A DNA stretch of 9,173 nucleotides, from contig URXY01000064.1 in assembly GCA_900552015.1 (NCBI GenBank), positions 1-9,173 of the forward strand, given 5' to 3'. The notes beneath the pieces were generated by a model. It had not been told where the DNA came from. It saw only the letters and a list, made by a program, of their open reading frames with translations, and searched no databases. Each line of letters starts with the position of its first letter. Position 1 is the first letter of the stretch. This document shows positions 5,868 to 9,173 of this stretch, piece after piece. Origin of the DNA: an uncultured Eubacteriales bacterium. Lineage in GTDB: Bacteria > Bacillota > Clostridia > Oscillospirales > Oscillospiraceae. A program made the translations under genes and the position numbers.

Positions 5868-6716
5868 ATGCGTCCCGACGGAACACGAATCAAAGAAGAA
5901 TCCAGCATCGTGTCGGCGCTGCCCTATATTATGCCCCGGCGCTATGATGCGCAGAATTTTATCACTGAGTATGCCGATATGGAGATCCTGCGCCGCTACA
6001 TTCAGGAAAAGCGGCGCGAGGGCATCCGCATACCCTATATGACGCTTCTGCTCGCGGCCTACTTCAAAGCCTATCAGGAAAATCCCAAGATCAACCGCTT
6101 CATCATGAACAGCAAGATCTATCAGCGCAACCACTTCTGCGTCAGCTTCGTTATCCTGAAAAACCGCGCCGACGGCCGGCCTGATGAAACGTCCATCAAG
6201 GTCTTCTTTGAAGACGGCGATGACATTTTCTCCATCAACCGCAAGATCGAAGAGGCGGTCGCGCAGAATCAGGTCGCCACACACAACAACAGCACGGATA
6301 AGTTTGCCAACTTCGTTTTTTCTATCCCGCTGCTGCCGGGGCTCCTGTTCGGCCTTGTGAAGCTGATGGACCGCTGCGGCGTTTTACCGCGGAAGATCAT
6401 TGATCTGAGCCCGTTCCACACGAGCCTTTTTATCACGAACCTTGCCTCCATCAATACGAATTCGATCTTTCACCATTGCTACGAGTTTGGCACGACGGGC
6501 GTGTTTGTCAGCATGGGCAAGCCCATTGCAAATTATCTCACAGGCGAGTATAATAAAAAACTGATCCCGCTCTCCGTCGTCATGGATGAGCGTATCTGCA
6601 CCGGCCACGAGTACGCCCTCTTCTGGGCGAGCCTGCGCCGCTACCTGAAGCACCCTGAGCTTTTGGAGGGTGACGCGGGCGGCGCGAGTTCCGAACCGGT
6701 GTGCGCGCAGGCGTAA
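5868..6716 (+). CDS. Stand-alone CAT/E2-fold acyltransferase-like protein
   Basis: This gene encodes 282 residues related to the catalytic domain of 2-oxoacid dehydrogenase E2 and chloramphenicol acetyltransferase, without any lipoyl or subunit-binding domain. It belongs to a clostridial family opening MRPDGxR. Other recognisable blocks are NPKINRFIMNSKIY (72-85), DLSPFHTSLFITNLASI (179-195), HHCYEFGTTGVF (202-213) and VMDERICTGHEYA (238-250). The last block aligns with the catalytic DHRxxxG motif of E2/CAT, but the histidine is replaced by E241. A nearby H247 cannot be assumed to substitute. The protein may use another mechanism or bind rather than transfer acyl groups. Residues 149-167 are hydrophobic and may contact membrane or a lipid acyl chain. 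The start at 5868 is preferred because of GAAAAGAGGA upstream and the family N-terminus. Substrate unknown; the gene ends in a strong terminator. Confidence 0.8.
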   Translation: MRPDGTRIKEESSIVSALPYIMPRRYDAQNFITEYADMEILRRYIQEKRREGIRIPYMTLLLAAYFKAYQENPKINRFIMNSKIYQRNHFCVSFVILKNRADGRPDETSIKVFFEDGDDIFSINRKIEEAVAQNQVATHNNSTDKFANFVFSIPLLPGLLFGLVKLMDRCGVLPRKIIDLSPFHTSLFITNLASINTNSIFHHCYEFGTTGVFVSMGKPIANYLTGEYNKKLIPLSVVMDERICTGHEYALFWASLRRYLKHPELLEGDAGGASSEPVCAQA

Positions 6717-6729
6717 GATCAGCATAAGC

Positions 6730-6766
6730 GGCGGCAGGGCGCACACCGCGCCCTGCCGCCTTTTTT
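6730..6766 (+). terminator. Rho-independent terminator after the acyltransferase-like gene
   Basis: GGCGGCAGGGCGC (6730-6742) pairs perfectly over 13 bp with 6748-6760 around ACACC, followed by six T. It begins 13 bases after the stop. It lies only 27 bases before the AraC-type start codon, leaving almost no room for a separate promoter. Confidence 0.93.
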
Positions 6767-6793
6767 CGTTTTCAGAAAGGAGCCGCGATCACC

Positions 6794-7771
6794 TTGCCAA
6801 ACCCGCAGACCACTCTGTACGGCGAAGACGCCGCCGTGCTGCACCGCGATGAAGAGTGCACCGTCTATTGCCTTTCTACGGCAGAGGGTGAGGTGCGGCG
6901 GACGGTCTACCCCGTCTTTCCGGGCATCTCTCTTATTTATAATGACGCGCACCAGTGCGCCTGCCGCCTTGAGCGGCTCGACCCGCCGGGCCTTCTGGAG
7001 ATACACCACTGCCGCGAGGGACGCATCGAGTACGCGTATGGCGGCAAGCACTACTTTCTTGCGCCCGGAGACCTCTCCGTCGTCAGCCGGGAGGATGGCC
7101 CCGGCGCGGCCTGCTTTCCGACGGGGCATTACCACGGCATCACCGTCACGCTCGACCCCAAGCGCGCACCGGACTGCCTTTCCTGCATCTTGCAGGATGT
7201 CGACGTCCGCCCTGGCGCGCTGGCGGAGAAGTTCTGCGCGGGCAGCGGCTGCTTTGTCGCGCGCTCCAGCGCGCGTGTCGAGCATATTTTTTCCGAGCTT
7301 TACGCCGTTCCCGACGACCTGCGGCGCGGTTATTTCAAGGTCAAGGTGCTCGAGCTGCTGCTTTTTTTGAGCGCGCTCGATGCGCCGGGGGAGAAGCGCG
7401 TCTACAGCGGCGCGCAGGTCCGTCTCGCGCAGTCCGCGCGCGATCTGCTGCTGCAAAGCACGGAGGACGATCTTACCACGGCGGAGCTTGCGCAGAAGCT
7501 CGGCGCATCAGCCTCGCAGCTCGCCGCGAGCTTTCGCGGCGTCTACGGCATGACGCCCGCGGCCTTCCTGCGCGCGCAGAAGATGCACGGCGCGGCGCAG
7601 CTCCTGCGCACGAGCGACCGCACGGTGCTCGACATTGCGGGCCAGTTCGGCTACGACAACGCGAGCAAGTTTGCCCGTGCGTTCCGCTCAGTCATCGGTG
7701 TGTCGCCCAGCGCCTACCGCGCGGGCGCGGAGCGCGATAGCTGCGCACCGCGGCAGGAAGCGGAAGAATGA
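6794..7771 (+). CDS. AraC-family transcriptional regulator
   Basis: This gene encodes 325 residues. The C-terminal third is a complete AraC/XylS DNA-binding domain with two helix-turn-helix units, near 227-249 (LTTAELAQKLGASASQLAAS) and 277-300. It closes with the family signature IAGQFGYDNASKFARAFR then GVSPSAYR. The N-terminal sensor has a cupin-like stretch: LLEIHHCREGRIEY (67-80), YFLAPGDLSVV (87-97) and CFPTGHYHGITV (107-118). H112 and H114 with C107 could bind a ligand or metal, but this is inference. No ATG occurs near the front; TTG at 6794 is chosen because AAAGGAG stands about 11 bases upstream, a slightly long spacing. A GTG at codon 15 is the alternative. Similar regulators in Clostridia often sit by iron or transport genes; here the DUF3793-flavodoxin unit is next. 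It has its own terminator. Confidence 0.87.
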   Translation: MPNPQTTLYGEDAAVLHRDEECTVYCLSTAEGEVRRTVYPVFPGISLIYNDAHQCACRLERLDPPGLLEIHHCREGRIEYAYGGKHYFLAPGDLSVVSREDGPGAACFPTGHYHGITVTLDPKRAPDCLSCILQDVDVRPGALAEKFCAGSGCFVARSSARVEHIFSELYAVPDDLRRGYFKVKVLELLLFLSALDAPGEKRVYSGAQVRLAQSARDLLLQSTEDDLTTAELAQKLGASASQLAASFRGVYGMTPAAFLRAQKMHGAAQLLRTSDRTVLDIAGQFGYDNASKFARAFRSVIGVSPSAYRAGAERDSCAPRQEAEE

Positions 7772-7777
7772 ATTTTG

Positions 7778-7817
7778 GAGCCTTATCCGAGCAGTTTGGA
7801 GCGGATAAGGCTCTTTT
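7778..7817 (+). terminator. Rho-independent terminator after the AraC-type gene
   Basis: GAGCCTTATCCG (7778-7789) pairs perfectly with 7802-7813 across a 12-base loop, then TTTT. It starts 6 bases after the stop codon and separates the regulator from the DUF3793 unit. Confidence 0.85.
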
Positions 7818-7864
7818 CGTCTGTTATCATAACACCATCGGCAGCGAGTTCCGGGAAGCGATGG

Positions 7865-7895
7865 TTAGAGCTATCTAATAATTAGAGACATCTAA
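7865..7895 (+). promoter_or_regulatory. Two tandem DtxR/IdeR-like operator boxes
   Basis: TTAGA-GCTA-TCTAA (7865-7878) and TTAGA-GACA-TCTAA (7882-7895) are both perfect 5-4-5 inverted repeats, 3 bases apart and 17 bases centre to centre. Their layout equals the DtxR/IdeR consensus TTAGG-N4-CCTAA with A for the inner G. They lie 66 bases before the DUF3793 start. No textbook -35/-10 pair is visible, but the AT-rich core TCTAATAATTAGA may contain the -10. An iron- or manganese-dependent repressor is the likely reader. Confidence 0.6.
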
Positions 7896-7960
7896 CTATG
7901 ACTGAAACCGCCGCTGTCCGGGGATACTACCCCTAAACGCCGAGAAGGAGGGAAGAGCCC

Positions 7961-8512
7961 ATGTCCGAAGAGATCCTCATCCGTCAGGCTGCGCCGACGC
8001 TTGCGGGTATCAAGACAGGCAGCCTCTTCCCCTGCCCCTGCGACGATAGGGAAGGGCTACTCGCGGATATCCGCCGTCTCAACCGGCTGCTCGTCCCGAA
8101 GGGGCTGTGCCTTCTGCCCATCCGTTTTTTGGAGGGACAGGTGCTGCTTTACCTCTACCGCCCGCAGGACCTGTGCCGCGATCTGCAAAATGAACAGGCG
8201 CTCGAGATACTGCAGCACGCGGGCTACAGCAGTGTTCACTGCGGCCGTTGCGTCGCGAACCTCATCCGCCGATTCCGCGAGGGCGGCGAGTTCCCCCATG
8301 AGGTCGGGCTGTTTCTCTCCTATCCGCCGGAGGACGTCAAGGGCTTTATCGACCACCGCGCCTGCGACTTCAAGTGTGCAGGGCTGTGGAAGGTCTACGG
8401 CGACGAGAAGAAGGCGCGCAAGCTGTTCGCGCAGTTCAAAAAATGTACGGAGATCTACTGTGCGCTTTGGCAGGCGGGTTCGGGCATCGAGCAGCTTGCC
8501 GTGGCAGTGTGA
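7961..8512 (+). CDS. DUF3793 family protein
   Basis: This gene encodes 183 cytoplasmic residues with no signal or membrane helix. The family blocks are FPHEVGLFLSYPPEDVKGFI (111-130), CAGLWKVYGDE (139-149), the cysteine-containing FKKCTEIYCALW (159-170), and the closing GIEQLAVAV. It is unusually cysteine-rich, with ten cysteines including C25-x-C27 and C94-x2-C97, plus C135, C139, C162 and C167. This suggests a metal or iron-sulfur site, although that is inference. DUF3793 has no established biochemical role that I know of. It commonly neighbours flavodoxin or iron-uptake genes in Clostridia. AAGGAGG stands 8-9 bases before the ATG. It is first in a unit with the flavodoxin gene 33 bases downstream, behind two metal-regulator-like boxes, which fits a function in iron or manganese stress. 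Confidence 0.9.
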   Translation: MSEEILIRQAAPTLAGIKTGSLFPCPCDDREGLLADIRRLNRLLVPKGLCLLPIRFLEGQVLLYLYRPQDLCRDLQNEQALEILQHAGYSSVHCGRCVANLIRRFREGGEFPHEVGLFLSYPPEDVKGFIDHRACDFKCAGLWKVYGDEKKARKLFAQFKKCTEIYCALWQAGSGIEQLAVAV

Positions 8513-8545
8513 TAAATTTTTCAAACGAGAAAGGACACGAAAGAT

Positions 8546-8971
8546 ATGAAAAAGATCGCAGTTGTTTATTGGAGCGGCACGGGCAACACCGAAGCCATGG
8601 CCAAGGCCGTCGCCGAGGGCGCGGAGAGCGCCGGCGCGCAGGTCACGCTGCTCACCCCCGATAAAGTCAACGCCTCCGAGCTCAGCGCCTATGACGCTAT
8701 CGGTTTTGGCTGCCCTGCCATGGGCAGCGAGGTGCTCGAGGAAATGGAGTTCCAGCCCATGTTTGACGAGGTCAAGCGCAGCCTTGGCGGCAAGAGCGCA
8801 GCTCTCTTCGGCTCCTATGGCTGGGGCGACGGCGAATGGATGCGCAGTTGGGAAAAGGACTGCGACGATTCCGGCCTTCGCCTTGTGTGCGAGAGCGTGA
8901 CTTGCTGCGAAGCGCCCGATGACGCTGCGCTGGACGCCTGCCGCGCACTGGGCAAAGAACTGGCCAAGTGA
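8546..8971 (+). CDS. Short-chain flavodoxin
   Basis: This gene encodes 141 residues and is an FMN-binding, low-potential electron carrier of the cytoplasm that commonly replaces ferredoxin when iron is short. The phosphate-binding loop SGTGNT is at 10-15, after the first strand KIAVVYW. GFGCPAMGSEVLEE (53-66) and FGSYGWGDGEWM (88-99) form the isoalloxazine loops, with aromatic residues Y91, W93 and W98 in place. The length fits the short-chain class (about 140), which lacks the 20-residue insert. AAAGGA lies about 11 bases before the ATG. The partner reductase is not in the window. Coupling to DUF3793 and the DtxR-like boxes supports induction on metal limitation. A following small open frame may be in the same message. 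Confidence 0.95.
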   Translation: MKKIAVVYWSGTGNTEAMAKAVAEGAESAGAQVTLLTPDKVNASELSAYDAIGFGCPAMGSEVLEEMEFQPMFDEVKRSLGGKSAALFGSYGWGDGEWMRSWEKDCDDSGLRLVCESVTCCEAPDDAALDACRALGKELAK

Positions 8972-8981
8972 GGATTCCTCT

Positions 8982-9089
8982 GTGGATGAAAAGCGCGCGA
9001 TGAGAAAGCTCAGGCATAAATTGCCGGTGCTCATTGTGCTTGCGGCTGTATTGTTGAGTCTTGCCATCAGCAGTTGGCTGCCTTTCTGA
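8982..9089 (+). CDS. Possible small single-pass membrane protein
   Basis: A 35-residue frame starts at GTG 8982, ten bases after the flavodoxin stop, with GAGGA 7 bases upstream. It encodes a basic N-terminal part (DEKRAMRKLRHK), one hydrophobic helix (PVLIVLAAVLLSLAISSWL), then PF and stop. An in-frame ATG at 9000 gives 29 residues but has no ribosome binding site. The frame fits exactly between the flavodoxin gene and the terminator at 9103, and its charge-helix layout is typical of small membrane proteins. It could still be chance; no family was recognised. A role as a membrane partner of the flavodoxin/DUF3793 unit is speculation. Confidence 0.5.
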   Translation: MDEKRAMRKLRHKLPVLIVLAAVLLSLAISSWLPF

Positions 9090-9102
9090 AACCACGATGC
9101 GA

Positions 9103-9146
9103 GAGAGAGCCGCGCACGGAAACCGTGCGCGGCTCTCTCAATTTTT
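9103..9146 (+). terminator. Strong terminator of the DUF3793-flavodoxin unit
   Basis: GAGAGAGCCGCGCACGG (9103-9119) pairs perfectly over 17 bp with 9123-9139 around AAA. The sequence AATTTTT follows (T run 9142-9146). It lies 14 bases after the small open frame, so that frame would be inside the transcript. Confidence 0.92.
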
Positions 9147-9173
9147 CCTGCTATTCCAGATTTTTATGGAATA

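Noticed and set aside
7898..7936. 12-residue leader ORF (ATG to TAA) before DUF3793
   Set aside because: No ribosome binding site, no run of regulatory codons, and it overlaps no terminator-like structure; likely chance.
9152..9173. Inverted repeat TATTCCA/TGGAATA at the right edge
   Set aside because: Only 7 bp and cut by the window end, so its extent and role cannot be judged.

Overview
The window looks like chromosomal DNA of a high-GC member of the Clostridia, most likely an Oscillospiraceae/Ruminococcaceae-type gut anaerobe. The reasons are the codon-level GC richness, strong AGGAGG-type ribosome binding sites, sigma-A-like promoters, a serC-serA pair of clostridial type, a DUF3793-flavodoxin pair, and a DUF2975-like membrane protein paired with a small Cro/C1 regulator. 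The assignment rests on remembered family resemblance; no search was run.

Left edge (1-314): a broken N-terminal piece of an IS200/IS605-type (Y1) transposase, followed by four closely spaced hairpins whose loops all follow TTNNA or nearly so. No intact gene lies here. Minus strand (315-2537): serC then serA, the transaminase and dehydrogenase of phosphorylated serine synthesis, separated by a 225-base hairpin-rich gap. serC has a good promoter of its own.

Plus strand (2704-5774): a four-gene operon with overlapping or tightly spaced genes. It encodes an eight-helix membrane protein, a 75-residue HTH regulator, and two exported paralogous proteins of unknown function. Its promoter carries two near-identical 25-bp palindromic repeats, one over the -35 box and one between the start point and the ribosome binding site. 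This is the least explained and most interesting unit in the window.

Plus strand (5808-6769): a single-gene unit for a stand-alone CAT/E2-fold acyltransferase-like protein, with a strong terminator. Plus strand (6794-7817): an AraC-family regulator starting at TTG, with its own terminator. Plus strand (7865-9146): DUF3793 protein, short flavodoxin and a possible 35-residue membrane protein, preceded by two tandem TTAGA-N4-TCTAA boxes shaped like DtxR/IdeR metal-regulator sites and ended by a 17-bp terminator hairpin. This last unit reads as an iron- or manganese-responsive redox module.
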